Positions 7,463 through 15,270 are shown, numbered from the stretch's first letter. The stretch: 19,960 nucleotides of DNA from an uncultured Collinsella sp. (GCA_902478705.1 CABSMB010000004.1:1-19960), one strand, 5' to 3'. Notes: generated by a model not told the origin, from the letters alone. Translations and numbers: made by a program.

Positions 7463-8800
7463 ATGGAACTCAAATCGTGTACCTACGCAACCGTCACCAT
7501 GCTGGGAGACTTTGGCCCCTGGATCAGCAAGGTCGTACTCGACCTGCCCTGCACCGTTCGCGCCAACGACATCGACACGCGCACCTTCCATATATATGTA
7601 GAGCGCCACGAGCGCACGGGCGAGGTCCTGATGCGCAAGGAGCGCGGCGCCGACCATGCTGCGCCTTCTGTGGGCTACGTCGACGTCCTCGCCGCTTATC
7701 CGTGCGACGAGTGTGGCCGCAAGCTCGCCGCGGGTACCCATGTGGCACTCGAGGTCGCCGAGCAACGTCTAACTAAGAAGATCGAGGGCGGCGTGATGGG
7801 CTCGCGCTTGCTCGATGACCAGCTGCGCATCACGCAGCTTGTGGCCCTGCCTGGCAACGACGGTGACAATCCCACCTGCGGCCTGGTCTTCGACACCTGC
7901 CGCGGCGACATCTGCCCCGCGCTCAAGGGCTGGAGCAATGCCACGCAAAAGACCGCCGTCAACGGCATCGCGCTCGAGTACGGCTTCTTTGAGCCGAGCT
8001 TTAAGGCCGAGGACTCCGCCTGCTTCAATCCCTTCGCGCCCGAGGCGACAGTCGTGCCCCAGAAGGCCCCGCTCGTGTTGTATCTGCACGGCGCCGGCGA
8101 GGGCAAGGGCGCCACGCAGGGCGAGGGTGCCACGCGCGCTTATATCGGCAACCGTGTGACGGCAATTAGCCAGACGCAGATTCAGCGCTACTTTGGCGGC
8201 TTTGCCTGGGTACTCGTGCCGCAGTCACCCACGTTTTGGATGGACAACGGCGTCGAGCAGCTCGGCCATTCCAACCAGAGCATCTACTCTCCCGTGCTCA
8301 AAGCACTCATCGACGAGTTTGTTTCCGAGCATGCCGACCGCATCGACACCGACCGCATCGTGGTCGCCGGCCTTTCCAACGGCGGCTTTATGACGCTGCG
8401 CCTGTGCGCCGACTACCCCGGCTTCTTCGCCGCGGGCCTTCCCTGCTGCGCGCCGTGGTACAACGCCACGGACGAGGACGTCGCCGCCCTTGCCAAGACG
8501 CCGCTATGGTTTACGCACTCCAAGGGCGACGAGCTTGTGATCCCGCAGGAGACCGTGCTGCCGCTCACGGCGCGCCTGCGCGCTGCCGGCGCCAACGTGC
8601 ATCTCACTTACTTTAGCCATGTCGAGGACCTGACCGGGCGCTACCGCGAGGCCGATGGCTCGCCCAAGAAGACGTTCAACCATGGCGTGTGGATCCACCA
8701 ATTCAACGACCTGTGTTATCAAGACTTCGACGGGGGCAACGTACTCATCGACGGCGAGCCGGTGGGCTGCTGGGAGTGGTCGGCCAGGGTCGACAGGTAA
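7463..8800 (+). CDS. Alpha/beta-hydrolase esterase with N-terminal Ig-like domain
   Basis: Probable cytoplasmic serine esterase or peptidase-like hydrolase (COG4099-like). From ATG 7463 the product has 445 residues; GGGAGG (7451-7456) sits 6 nt before this start, while the in-frame ATG at 7406 has no site and overlaps a palindrome. Residues 1-180 are beta-rich and resemble the Ig-like N-terminal domain found in some bacterial esterases. The catalytic domain follows: oxyanion-hole HGAGE at 209-213, nucleophile S305 in GLSNGG, acid D356 in HSKGDELVIP, and histidine H407 or H412 in NHGVWIHQFND. There is no signal peptide. Divergence from the PTS gene and proximity to the GH140-like and DUF1593 genes suggest it removes acyl groups (acetyl or hydroxycinnamoyl) from an imported plant glycoside; the substrate is inferred only. 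Confidence 0.8.
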   Translation: MELKSCTYATVTMLGDFGPWISKVVLDLPCTVRANDIDTRTFHIYVERHERTGEVLMRKERGADHAAPSVGYVDVLAAYPCDECGRKLAAGTHVALEVAEQRLTKKIEGGVMGSRLLDDQLRITQLVALPGNDGDNPTCGLVFDTCRGDICPALKGWSNATQKTAVNGIALEYGFFEPSFKAEDSACFNPFAPEATVVPQKAPLVLYLHGAGEGKGATQGEGATRAYIGNRVTAISQTQIQRYFGGFAWVLVPQSPTFWMDNGVEQLGHSNQSIYSPVLKALIDEFVSEHADRIDTDRIVVAGLSNGGFMTLRLCADYPGFFAAGLPCCAPWYNATDEDVAALAKTPLWFTHSKGDELVIPQETVLPLTARLRAAGANVHLTYFSHVEDLTGRYREADGSPKKTFNHGVWIHQFNDLCYQDFDGGNVLIDGEPVGCWEWSARVDR

Positions 8801-8811
8801 TCTGTCCCATC

Positions 8812-8936
8812 GCGGGGCCGAGGGCTTACCTCTGAAAATGTCCTCGGGCATGCGGCCCGGTTGCACCACGCGCTTCGCGCTGTGCAACCGGGCCGCCCCC
8901 TGCGGAATATTTTCAGAGGTAAGCCCTCGGCCCCGC
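8812..8936. repeat. Nested 125-bp palindromic element
   Basis: The outer arms 8812-8839 and 8909-8936 are a perfect 28-bp inverted repeat. Inside lies a second perfect 15-bp inverted repeat (8852-8866 with 8882-8896), and inside that GCGC-TTC-GCGC (8870-8880). The two short stretches between outer and inner stems are only partly complementary. The whole can fold into one long cruciform or RNA hairpin. It begins 12 nt after the esterase stop and could end that transcript, but its size and nesting look more like a mobile palindromic element. The rest of the gap to 9063 shows no gene. Confidence 0.9.
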
Positions 8937-9063
8937 TGCGTTGACTTTGTTGTAGACCCAGGTCGGTCGCTTCCGGCGGGCCGCCGGGTCGGTGGCGATG
9001 AGGGCGGGGTCCCGTCTTGCCTTGCGCGTAACTGGCTGAAATGATTTTGGTTGGAGCTTCCTT

Positions 9064-10575
9064 ATGACTCGCGATTTAACTCGGGTGATTGTTACTACTG
9101 ATATGGAAGTCGATGATATGAACTCGCTCGTTCATTTGGCTCTGTATCTTAATGTGCTTGATGTTCAGGCTGTGGTGTATACGGCTTCGCAGTATCACTT
9201 TCTTGGGGATGGCGTCCATACGCTCGGTGAGGTGAATCCGCATTGGCGCACTAAGGGTCGCCGCTCTTATGAGTGGGATGTGGTACCTCATGAGCCTGAT
9301 CCGCTTGCTGGGGAGCTTGGTGAGTATCGACCGTTTCCTGAGCATTGGATCGAGAGTTTCTGGAGCAATGAGTATGCCCAGGCTTGGCCGCAGTTGCAGG
9401 CTAATGCGGCGGCTGCCGGTGAGCCTCCGTTTCCCTCGCCGGCCCAGATGATTGAGCGTACGTTTGTGGGCAATGTTGCCTTTGAAGGTGATGTGCGTGA
9501 GGAGACTGAGGGCTCGCGCGTGATTGCTCAGGCGATCTTGGACGATGATCCGCGCACGCTTTGGCTGCTCAGTTGGGGCGGTATGAATACGATCGTTCGC
9601 GCCCTGATGAGCATTGCCGAGAGCTATCGCGATACACCCGAATGGCCTTCTGTGCAGCAGCGCGTCTATCAGAAGGTGCGCGTGATGGGCGTTGCCGATG
9701 GTGTGGGGCAGGACAATTCGTGGCTCGACCATGGGCGCGAGCTTTTTCCCGATCTCATCTTTTGGTGCGTGCCCTATATGTATGGCGGCTATGTCGATGC
9801 CAAGATGGCTCAGCCCGATACGCTGCCGCTGTTCCAGGCTCCCTGGCCCGAGCAGAATCTCACCCAAGGCAACGGCCCCCTTATGGCGCGCTATATGCTC
9901 TACGGCGATGGCAAGGTCTACGAAAACGAGCCCGAGCGCTTTCAGTTTGGCAAGCATGCCCGTCTGGATTGGGGTCTAGAAGGCATACCCGCGATGCAAT
10001 TTGAGCGCGGCGATTTTATGGCCGAGGGCGATAGCATGACCTATATTCCGCTGCTGCCGTTTGGCCTGCGCGGCATCGATAACCGCGACTTTGACACGTT
10101 GCTCGGCCGCATGTTTTTGGACGGGCATCCCGACTCAAATGCGCCTGCCGGTTTTGCTGCCATAGGTACGCCGGTGAACGGCAACCCCAACCCCTACCTG
10201 CGAGCTTATCAGGAGGACTTCGCTGCCCGCGCGCAGTGGTGCGCCCACGAGCCCGCGGCCTGCTCGCATCCGGCGTATGTTGCCGAGGTTACGAGCGACA
10301 TGAGCGCCGCGGCTGGTGGGCTTGTTGCCCTCGCAGCGACCATCGTCGACCCTGACGGCAGGGGCTTCGACGCACACTGGGATGTCGCCATAGGACCGTC
10401 GAGTTATGCGGGCGCTCAAGATCTGTCGCTGTGGCAGGAATGCGCGGCAAGCACAGCTTTCACCGTGCCCGCCGACGCGCAGCCCGGTGACCGCTTCGTG
10501 CTCACCCTCAGCGTTAAAACCCGCGCGGAGCGTCCCTGCACCCGCTACGCCCAGATCGCCATTACTGTCGCGTAG
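9064..10575 (+). CDS. DUF1593 nucleoside-hydrolase-like protein
   Basis: A 503-residue protein of the DUF1593 family (Sde182-like; N-terminal nucleoside-hydrolase-like fold, C-terminal Ig-like domain). The N-terminus carries VIVTTDMEVDDMNS (9-22), with D13, E15, D17 and D18 corresponding to the metal-binding DxDxxxDD site of nucleoside hydrolases, then VVYTASQYHF. A second active-site-like segment LWLLSWGGMNTIVRAL and GVADGVGQDNSWLDH follow. Residues from about 405 form a beta-rich C-terminal domain. There is no signal peptide. GGAG (9053-9056) lies 7 nt before the ATG. The biochemical role of the family is poorly defined; the sugar-cluster context fits cleavage of an N- or O-ribosyl/glycosyl bond. 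The first ~700 bp use T-ending codons far more than neighbouring genes, then the usage drifts to C-ending, suggesting different ancestry or a composite gene. Confidence 0.82.
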   Translation: MTRDLTRVIVTTDMEVDDMNSLVHLALYLNVLDVQAVVYTASQYHFLGDGVHTLGEVNPHWRTKGRRSYEWDVVPHEPDPLAGELGEYRPFPEHWIESFWSNEYAQAWPQLQANAAAAGEPPFPSPAQMIERTFVGNVAFEGDVREETEGSRVIAQAILDDDPRTLWLLSWGGMNTIVRALMSIAESYRDTPEWPSVQQRVYQKVRVMGVADGVGQDNSWLDHGRELFPDLIFWCVPYMYGGYVDAKMAQPDTLPLFQAPWPEQNLTQGNGPLMARYMLYGDGKVYENEPERFQFGKHARLDWGLEGIPAMQFERGDFMAEGDSMTYIPLLPFGLRGIDNRDFDTLLGRMFLDGHPDSNAPAGFAAIGTPVNGNPNPYLRAYQEDFAARAQWCAHEPAACSHPAYVAEVTSDMSAAAGGLVALAATIVDPDGRGFDAHWDVAIGPSSYAGAQDLSLWQECAASTAFTVPADAQPGDRFVLTLSVKTRAERPCTRYAQIAITVA

Positions 10576-10664
10576 TAAGCGGCGACACCCACATTCGACA
10601 TGGAGTGCCCCCAACTGCCACTCATTTAAGTACGTCCCCAATGAGTGCGATGACTACCCAGAAT

Positions 10665-10727
10665 TTGCGGTGGAATAGTTCCTGTTTGGCCTCCTAAGGC
10701 CGCCATTCAGGAACTATTTCACCGCAA
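10665..10727. repeat. Inverted-repeat element, copy 2
   Basis: Arms TTGCGGTGGAATAGTTCCTG (10665-10684) and 10708-10727 pair over 20 bp with one G-T position. They are the arms of copy 1 (4013-4076) in reverse orientation, shown by the asymmetric base (GAA on one arm, GGA on the other) being swapped. The 23-nt loop is different in sequence but also carries a dyad (GGCCT-CCTA-AGGCC). It lies 90 bp after the DUF1593 stop. Confidence 0.85.
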
Positions 10728-10741
10728 GTTATTTGGGGATG

Positions 10742-10762
10742 AAAAATGGGCCATGTGTCCCA
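10742..10762 (+). repeat. 21-nt dispersed motif, copy A
   Basis: AAAAATGGGCCATGTGTCCC and the following A match 19299-19319 with two T/C differences in 21. The core GGCCAYGTGTCC is an imperfect dyad. Here it lies about 100 bp upstream of the DUF4428 gene. It may be a REP-type fragment or a regulator site. Confidence 0.55.
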
Positions 10763-10859
10763 GTTGTGGAGACCTCTTGAGCCGTCTGGGTATCGTGAAA
10801 GATTGCCTGCTCCCCCATCATCAAAAGTGACACACGCTACCTGTTGATGGGAGGCAGCC

Positions 10860-11597
10860 ATGGGCTTCTTTGACAAGATGTTCGAGAAGAAAGAGTGCGC
10901 GATTTGCGGTACCGAGCTGGGACTTCTGGGAAAGACCAAGATCAACGAAGGCTACCTGTGCAAAGAGTGCGTCGGCAAGCTCTCCCCCTTCTTTGGTGGC
11001 TATCGCTCCAGCACCGCGGACGACATCCGTGAGCAGCTCGCCTACCGCGAGGCCAATGCCGAGCGCTTGGCGTCGTTCAACCCCACGCGCACGCTCTCTG
11101 CCGGGCGCACCAATATCATGCTCGACGAGGACGCAGGCCTGCTGATCATTACCTCGCAGACGCGCTGGCGCGACGCCAACCCCGACATCATCGAGTTCTC
11201 GCAGGTGCTTGGCTGCGATATGGATATCGATGAGCATCGCACCGAGATCTATCGCGAGACCAAGGACGGCGAGCGCAAGAGCTACGACCCGCCGCGCTAC
11301 GACCTGGATTACGACTTTAACCTGACGATCCACGTCAACACGCCGTACTTTACCGAGATTAACCTGCGCGTGAACGACTCCACCATCGATCAGCGCGGGT
11401 CCATCGAGTACCGCGAGGCCAAGCGCCAGGCAACCGAAGTCCGCGACGCGCTGGTGCAGCTGCGCCAGGAGACGCGCGACAGCGTCGTGGCCGCCAAGGC
11501 CCCCAAGACCGCGGTCACCTGCCCCTTCTGCGGTGCAACCACCATTCCCGATGCCAGCGGGCGCTGCGAATACTGCGGCGGCGCCATCGGCGCATAG
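10860..11597 (+). CDS. DUF4428 zinc-ribbon protein
   Basis: A 245-residue soluble protein and first gene of a four-gene operon. The N-terminal DUF4428 zinc ribbon uses C13/C16 and C34/C37 (CAICG ... GYLCKECVGKLSPFF). The middle (about 75-190) is a beta-rich domain of the kind that often follows DUF4428 (PH-like in character, judged by alternating hydrophobics). A short helical stretch precedes a second zinc ribbon with C221/C224 and C236/C239 (CPFCG ... CEYCG). The start has GGGAGG (10849-10854) 5 nt upstream; this site could pair with CCCATCA at 10814-10820. The next gene begins 24 nt after the stop. Function of the family is unknown; the operon context links it to a membrane-associated SPFH assembly. 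Confidence 0.85.
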   Translation: MGFFDKMFEKKECAICGTELGLLGKTKINEGYLCKECVGKLSPFFGGYRSSTADDIREQLAYREANAERLASFNPTRTLSAGRTNIMLDEDAGLLIITSQTRWRDANPDIIEFSQVLGCDMDIDEHRTEIYRETKDGERKSYDPPRYDLDYDFNLTIHVNTPYFTEINLRVNDSTIDQRGSIEYREAKRQATEVRDALVQLRQETRDSVVAAKAPKTAVTCPFCGATTIPDASGRCEYCGGAIGA

Positions 11598-11621
11598 CCC
11601 TCGGCACGGAAAGGACCGATC

Positions 11622-12944
11622 ATGGCCTTCGAGAGCGTTAACTATCAGTGCCCCGCGTGTGGCGGCCCCCTTCACTTTGCCAGCGCCGAGCAAAAGCTCG
11701 TCTGCGACTACTGCGACTCGCGCTTTGAGGTCGAGGAAGTCGAGGCTCTCTATCGCGAGCGCCAGGACAAGGCAGATGCCAAGGCCGACGCCGCAGCCGC
11801 AGCACCCAAGCCCGCGGCAGACGCCGCGGTGCAGGAGCTGGCCCAAAACGCCGGCTATATCTGCTCGTCGTGCGGCGCCGAGCTGATCTCGGACGGCACC
11901 GTCGCCGTCACTACGTGCCCGTACTGCGGCAACCCCGCCGTGGCACCCGGCCAGCTCTCGGGCGACTTCTCGCCCGACCTGGTGATTCCGTTCAAGCTCG
12001 GGCGCGACGACGTCTTGGCCGCCCTCAAGGAGCACTACAAGGGCAAGATTCTGCTGCCCAAGAGCTTTGTCACCGGCAACCATATCGACGAGGTCCAAGG
12101 CGTCTACGTGCCGTTTTGGCTCTACGGCGCCCGCGTGGACGGCGAAGTGTGCTTTGACGCGACCAACGAGACCGTGACCGAGGAATCCGACCGCACCGTC
12201 ACGACCACCGACCACTACGACGCCTACCGCAAGGGCAATATCTCGTTTGAGCGCGTGCCCGTTGACGGATCGTCCAAGATGCCCGACGGCCACATGGACG
12301 CCATCGAGCCGTTCGATTACGACGCGCTGCGCCCATTCTCGGTCGCCTACATGCCCGGCTACATCGCCAACCGCTACGACGAGGACTGCGAGACCTGCAG
12401 GGCACGTGCCGAGCGCCGTATGGAAGAAAGCACGATCTCGGCCCTGCGCGAAACCGTTATCGATGAGTACGACGATGCCTCGGTCGAAAGCAAGCAGCTC
12501 GACTACACCTGGGGAGACAGCGACTACGCCCTGTTCCCCGTGTGGATGCTCTCCACCTCGTGGAACGGCAAGAGCTACCTGTTTGCCATGAACGGCCAGA
12601 CCGGCCGCATGGTCGGCGAGCTCCCCTGCTCCAAGCCCAAGCTCGCCATCGCCTCGGTGCTGTTCTTTGTGATCGGATTTGTCCTCTCCCAGATCCTCTT
12701 TATGGGCGAGTACGCCTTCGATCCGGACTACCTCAGCTTTGATATCGAGGGCATCCTCATCAACATCGTCGCGCCGCTGATCATCGTAATCATCGGAGAC
12801 GTGCTGCTGGTAGGACAGCTCAAGACAGCCAACGAGGCCACCCACGCCGACGAGTACTGCGGCGAGCTCGACCTGGTCGAGAAGCACGACACCTTCAGCC
12901 ACACCGAGACCACCGTTGTCATGAAGGACAACAAGGACGATTAA
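11622..12944 (+). CDS. Double zinc-ribbon membrane protein (TFIIB-type zinc ribbon, YdjG-like)
   Basis: A 440-residue protein with two Cys4 ribbons at the N-terminus: C10/C13/C28/C31 (CPACG ... CDYCD) and C81/C84/C99/C102 (CSSCG ... CPYCG), separated by an Ala/Lys-rich charged linker (46-72). A large mixed domain (about 115-335) follows, with VYVPFWLYGARVDG typical of these TFIIB-ribbon proteins. Two hydrophobic helices at about 341-361 and 377-398 anchor it in the membrane, and the tail is acidic. AAAGGA lies 6 nt before the ATG. It sits between the DUF4428 and SPFH genes (gaps of 24 and 48 nt), an arrangement like Bacillus subtilis ydjGHI. I infer a membrane platform for the SPFH protein; no enzyme motif is visible. 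Confidence 0.82.
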   Translation: MAFESVNYQCPACGGPLHFASAEQKLVCDYCDSRFEVEEVEALYRERQDKADAKADAAAAAPKPAADAAVQELAQNAGYICSSCGAELISDGTVAVTTCPYCGNPAVAPGQLSGDFSPDLVIPFKLGRDDVLAALKEHYKGKILLPKSFVTGNHIDEVQGVYVPFWLYGARVDGEVCFDATNETVTEESDRTVTTTDHYDAYRKGNISFERVPVDGSSKMPDGHMDAIEPFDYDALRPFSVAYMPGYIANRYDEDCETCRARAERRMEESTISALRETVIDEYDDASVESKQLDYTWGDSDYALFPVWMLSTSWNGKSYLFAMNGQTGRMVGELPCSKPKLAIASVLFFVIGFVLSQILFMGEYAFDPDYLSFDIEGILINIVAPLIIVIIGDVLLVGQLKTANEATHADEYCGELDLVEKHDTFSHTETTVVMKDNKDD

Positions 12945-12992
12945 CCGTTCTGACCAACACCACCCGGCCTTTGACGAGAAAGGAAGAACACC

Positions 12993-14234
12993 ATGGGACT
13001 CTTGAAAGCTGGATTGGGAGCTGCCGGCGGCGTCATGGCCGACCAGTGGAAGGAATTTATCTATTGCGAATCGATGCCCGCTGACGTCTTGGCCTGCAAG
13101 GGCGTCAAGCGCACCGGTGGCCGCAGCTCCAACACGCGCGGCGAGGACAACGTCATCTCCAACGGCTCCGTCATCGCCGTCAACGACGGCCAGGGCATGC
13201 TCGTGGTGCAAAACGGCAAGATTATCGAGGTCGCGCTGGAGCCCGGCGAGTTCGTCTTCGATACCGGCAGCGAGCCGAGCGTCTTTAGCGGCAACCTGGG
13301 CGACTCCATCAAGGAGACGTTCGCCAATATCGGCAGCCGCTTTACCTTTGGCGGCGACGCGGGCAAGGACCAGCGCGTCTACTTCATCAACACCAAGGAG
13401 ATCATCGGCAACAAGTACGGCACCGCCTCACCTGTGCCCTTCCGCGTGGTCGACAACAATATCGGCCTGGACGTCGACATCTCCGTGCGCTGCAACGGCG
13501 AGTATTCGTACCGCATCACCAACCCGCTGCTGTTCTACACCAATGTGTGCGGCAACGTGACCGACAGCTATACGCGCGACAAAATCGACAGCCAGCTTAA
13601 GTCCGAGCTGCTCACCGCCCTGCAGCCCGCCTTTGCCAAGATCTCGGAGATGGGCATCCGCTACAGCGCCATCCCCGGCCACACCACCGAGCTCGCCCGT
13701 GCGCTCAACGAGGTCCTCTCGGCCGACTGGCGCGACCTGCGTGGCGTCGAGATCGTAAGCTTTGGCGTCAACTCCATCGCCGCCTCGCAAGAAGACGAGC
13801 AGATGATCAAGGACCTGCAGAAGGCCGCGGTCATGCGCGATCCCACGATGGCGGCAGCCAACATCGCCAGCGCCCAGAGCGATGCGATGCGCGCCGCGGC
13901 GGCCAATCCCAACGGCGCGATGGCCGGCTTTATGGGCATGGGCATGGCAGGCGGTATGGGCGGCATGAACGCCAGCCAGCTGTTCGCTGCTGGCCAGGCA
14001 CAGCAGCAGGCCGCACCGCAACCGGCGCCTGCCCCCGCCCCCGCACCGGCTCCCGCCGCCGCGCCTGCGGCCGGCACGTGGACCTGCAGCTGCGGCGCCA
14101 CCAACACCGGGAAGTTCTGCCCCGAGTGCGGCAGTCCCGCGCCCGCCCCGGCACCGGCCAAGTGGTTCTGCCCCAACTGCGGCAGCGAAAACGGCGGCAA
14201 GTTCTGTAGCAACTGCGGAACGCCCAGGCCCTAG
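12993..14234 (+). CDS. SPFH-domain protein with two C-terminal zinc ribbons (YdjI / virion-core-like)
   Basis: A 413-residue protein of the SPFH/virion-core-protein-like family to which Bacillus subtilis YdjI belongs. Residues ~15-265 form the SPFH region (KEFIYCESMPADVLACKG, later IGSRFTFGG, VRCNGEYSYRITNP and the ADWRDLRGVEIVSFGV stretch). A helical segment with SQEDEQMIKDLQKAAVMRDP follows, then a Gly/Met-rich patch (310-325), an Ala/Pro linker (339-361) and two Cys4 ribbons (C365/C367/C376/C379 and C393/C396/C405/C408). The first ribbon has the unusual CSC spacing. There is no TM segment, so membrane contact is probably through SPFH oligomers or its partner. AAAGGAAG is 6 nt before the ATG. 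In B. subtilis this family links PspA to the membrane; no PspA gene is visible here. Confidence 0.87.
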   Translation: MGLLKAGLGAAGGVMADQWKEFIYCESMPADVLACKGVKRTGGRSSNTRGEDNVISNGSVIAVNDGQGMLVVQNGKIIEVALEPGEFVFDTGSEPSVFSGNLGDSIKETFANIGSRFTFGGDAGKDQRVYFINTKEIIGNKYGTASPVPFRVVDNNIGLDVDISVRCNGEYSYRITNPLLFYTNVCGNVTDSYTRDKIDSQLKSELLTALQPAFAKISEMGIRYSAIPGHTTELARALNEVLSADWRDLRGVEIVSFGVNSIAASQEDEQMIKDLQKAAVMRDPTMAAANIASAQSDAMRAAAANPNGAMAGFMGMGMAGGMGGMNASQLFAAGQAQQQAAPQPAPAPAPAPAPAAAPAAGTWTCSCGATNTGKFCPECGSPAPAPAPAKWFCPNCGSENGGKFCSNCGTPRP

Positions 14235-14253
14235 CCCCTCTATCTGGTAATTG

Positions 14254-14275
14254 GCGGGGGTTCCGCCGCCCCCGC
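14254..14275 (+). terminator. Hairpin between the SPFH and lipoprotein genes
   Basis: GCGGGGG (14254-14260) pairs with CCCCCGC (14269-14275) around an 8-nt loop, followed by a mildly T-rich stretch without a real T-run. It lies 20 nt after the SPFH stop and may be a partial terminator lowering expression of the lipoprotein gene relative to the first three genes. Confidence 0.4.
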
Positions 14276-14314
14276 ATTTGCTTCTATGGGTTTTCACACA
14301 AGAAGGAGGACACC

Positions 14315-15160
14315 ATGAAGACAACGTTCAAAAAGTCCGTACTCGCATTCCTGACATGCGTCCTGGCGCTCGCCTTTGCCCTGACGGGCTGCAGCGGCGG
14401 CGGTGGCAAGGATCCCAAGGCCGACTTCGTTGGCAGCTGGGAGCTCTCGGGAGGAACCCTGGAGGGCGAAGAGCTGACCGATGAGTACATGAAGATGCTC
14501 GAGGATTGGGGTGTCCACTGCGTCCTGATTCTCGATGAGGACGGTACAGGCGCCCTCGATCTGTTCCTTGAGGTTGTCGACCTTAAATGGGAGGCAAAGG
14601 ACGCCACCACCGTAACGATCACCGCCGAAGACGAGTCGCACGACATGAAGCTCAAGGACGGCAAGCTCATCCTCGAAGAGGATGACGGCAATCTTATCTT
14701 CACCAAGTCCGACAAGGATCTGTCCGGCACGGTGAAGAAGGATCGCGAGGCTGCCGAAAAGGAAGAGGAGATCGATGAGGCCGTCGAAGACGACGACGTC
14801 CAGCGCGTCGAAATCTCCCCCGCCGTCACCGTCGCCGATGACGATTTGTGCACCATCACCATCACCGAGAAGTTCAAGGACGACTGGGGCGACATCGGCT
14901 TTGTCGTCAACATCACCAACAAGAGCGACAAGGACCTGACCTTCTACGCTCCCAGCGGTAAGACCAACGTCAACGGCACCATGAAGGAACCCTGGTTCTC
15001 GGCTCACCTGATGCCCGGCACCAACGCCACCGAGGAATTCACGTTCTCGAGCGGCGAGCTCGATAGCCTCGACGACCTGGTCAATACGACCATCGGTATC
15101 GACGCCTATCTGACCGATTCCTACGAGGACGTCGCCTCCTACAGCGCAACCATCGCGTAA
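14315..15160 (+). CDS. Acidic secreted lipoprotein of unknown function
   Basis: A 281-residue protein with a clear type II signal peptide: basic start (MKTTFKKS), hydrophobic core and lipobox LTGC with C26 as the lipidated residue, followed by a Ser/Gly tether. It is exported and anchored to the outer face of the membrane. The mature part has two beta-rich regions separated by a charged linker rich in Glu/Asp (about residues 140-165). The first (DFVGSWELSGG ... ILDEDGTGALDL) resembles the small beta-barrel found in many gut lipoproteins; the second is Ig-like (FVVNITNKSDKDLTFY, as in DUF4352/DUF5067-type domains). AAGGAGG lies 5 nt before the ATG. It follows the SPFH gene by 80 nt and may be the outer-surface member of that set. 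No catalytic motif is seen. Confidence 0.8.
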   Translation: MKTTFKKSVLAFLTCVLALAFALTGCSGGGGKDPKADFVGSWELSGGTLEGEELTDEYMKMLEDWGVHCVLILDEDGTGALDLFLEVVDLKWEAKDATTVTITAEDESHDMKLKDGKLILEEDDGNLIFTKSDKDLSGTVKKDREAAEKEEEIDEAVEDDDVQRVEISPAVTVADDDLCTITITEKFKDDWGDIGFVVNITNKSDKDLTFYAPSGKTNVNGTMKEPWFSAHLMPGTNATEEFTFSSGELDSLDDLVNTTIGIDAYLTDSYEDVASYSATIA

Positions 15161-15210
15161 CGGCAGACATCGACAGCCGCGGATTGGCGGACACATCCGC
15201 GCACATGACA

Positions 15211-15245
15211 GACGGGGCCGCAGGACATGATCCTGCGGCCCCGTC
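15211..15245. terminator. Bidirectional terminator between convergent operons
   Basis: GACGGGGCCGCAGGA (15211-15225) pairs perfectly with TCCTGCGGCCCCGTC (15231-15245) around the loop CATGA. It lies 50 nt after the lipoprotein stop and 25 nt before the response-regulator stop, so it can serve both strands. On the plus strand it is followed by GCTTTAT. A weaker hairpin (GCGGAT/ATCCGC, 15179-15200) precedes it. Confidence 0.85.
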
Positions 15246-15270
15246 GCTTTATGCCGATGTGTAACGAGCG

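Noticed and set aside
10821..13211. A 796-codon open frame on the minus strand opposite the zinc-ribbon operon
   Set aside because: It is antisense to two well-supported genes with motifs and ribosome sites, has low-complexity Val/Gly/His/Leu composition typical of high-GC antisense frames, and lacks a ribosome site.
13990..14080. Repetitive GCC-rich stretch in the SPFH gene
   Set aside because: It encodes an ordinary Ala/Pro linker between the SPFH region and the zinc ribbons, not a separate repeat element.
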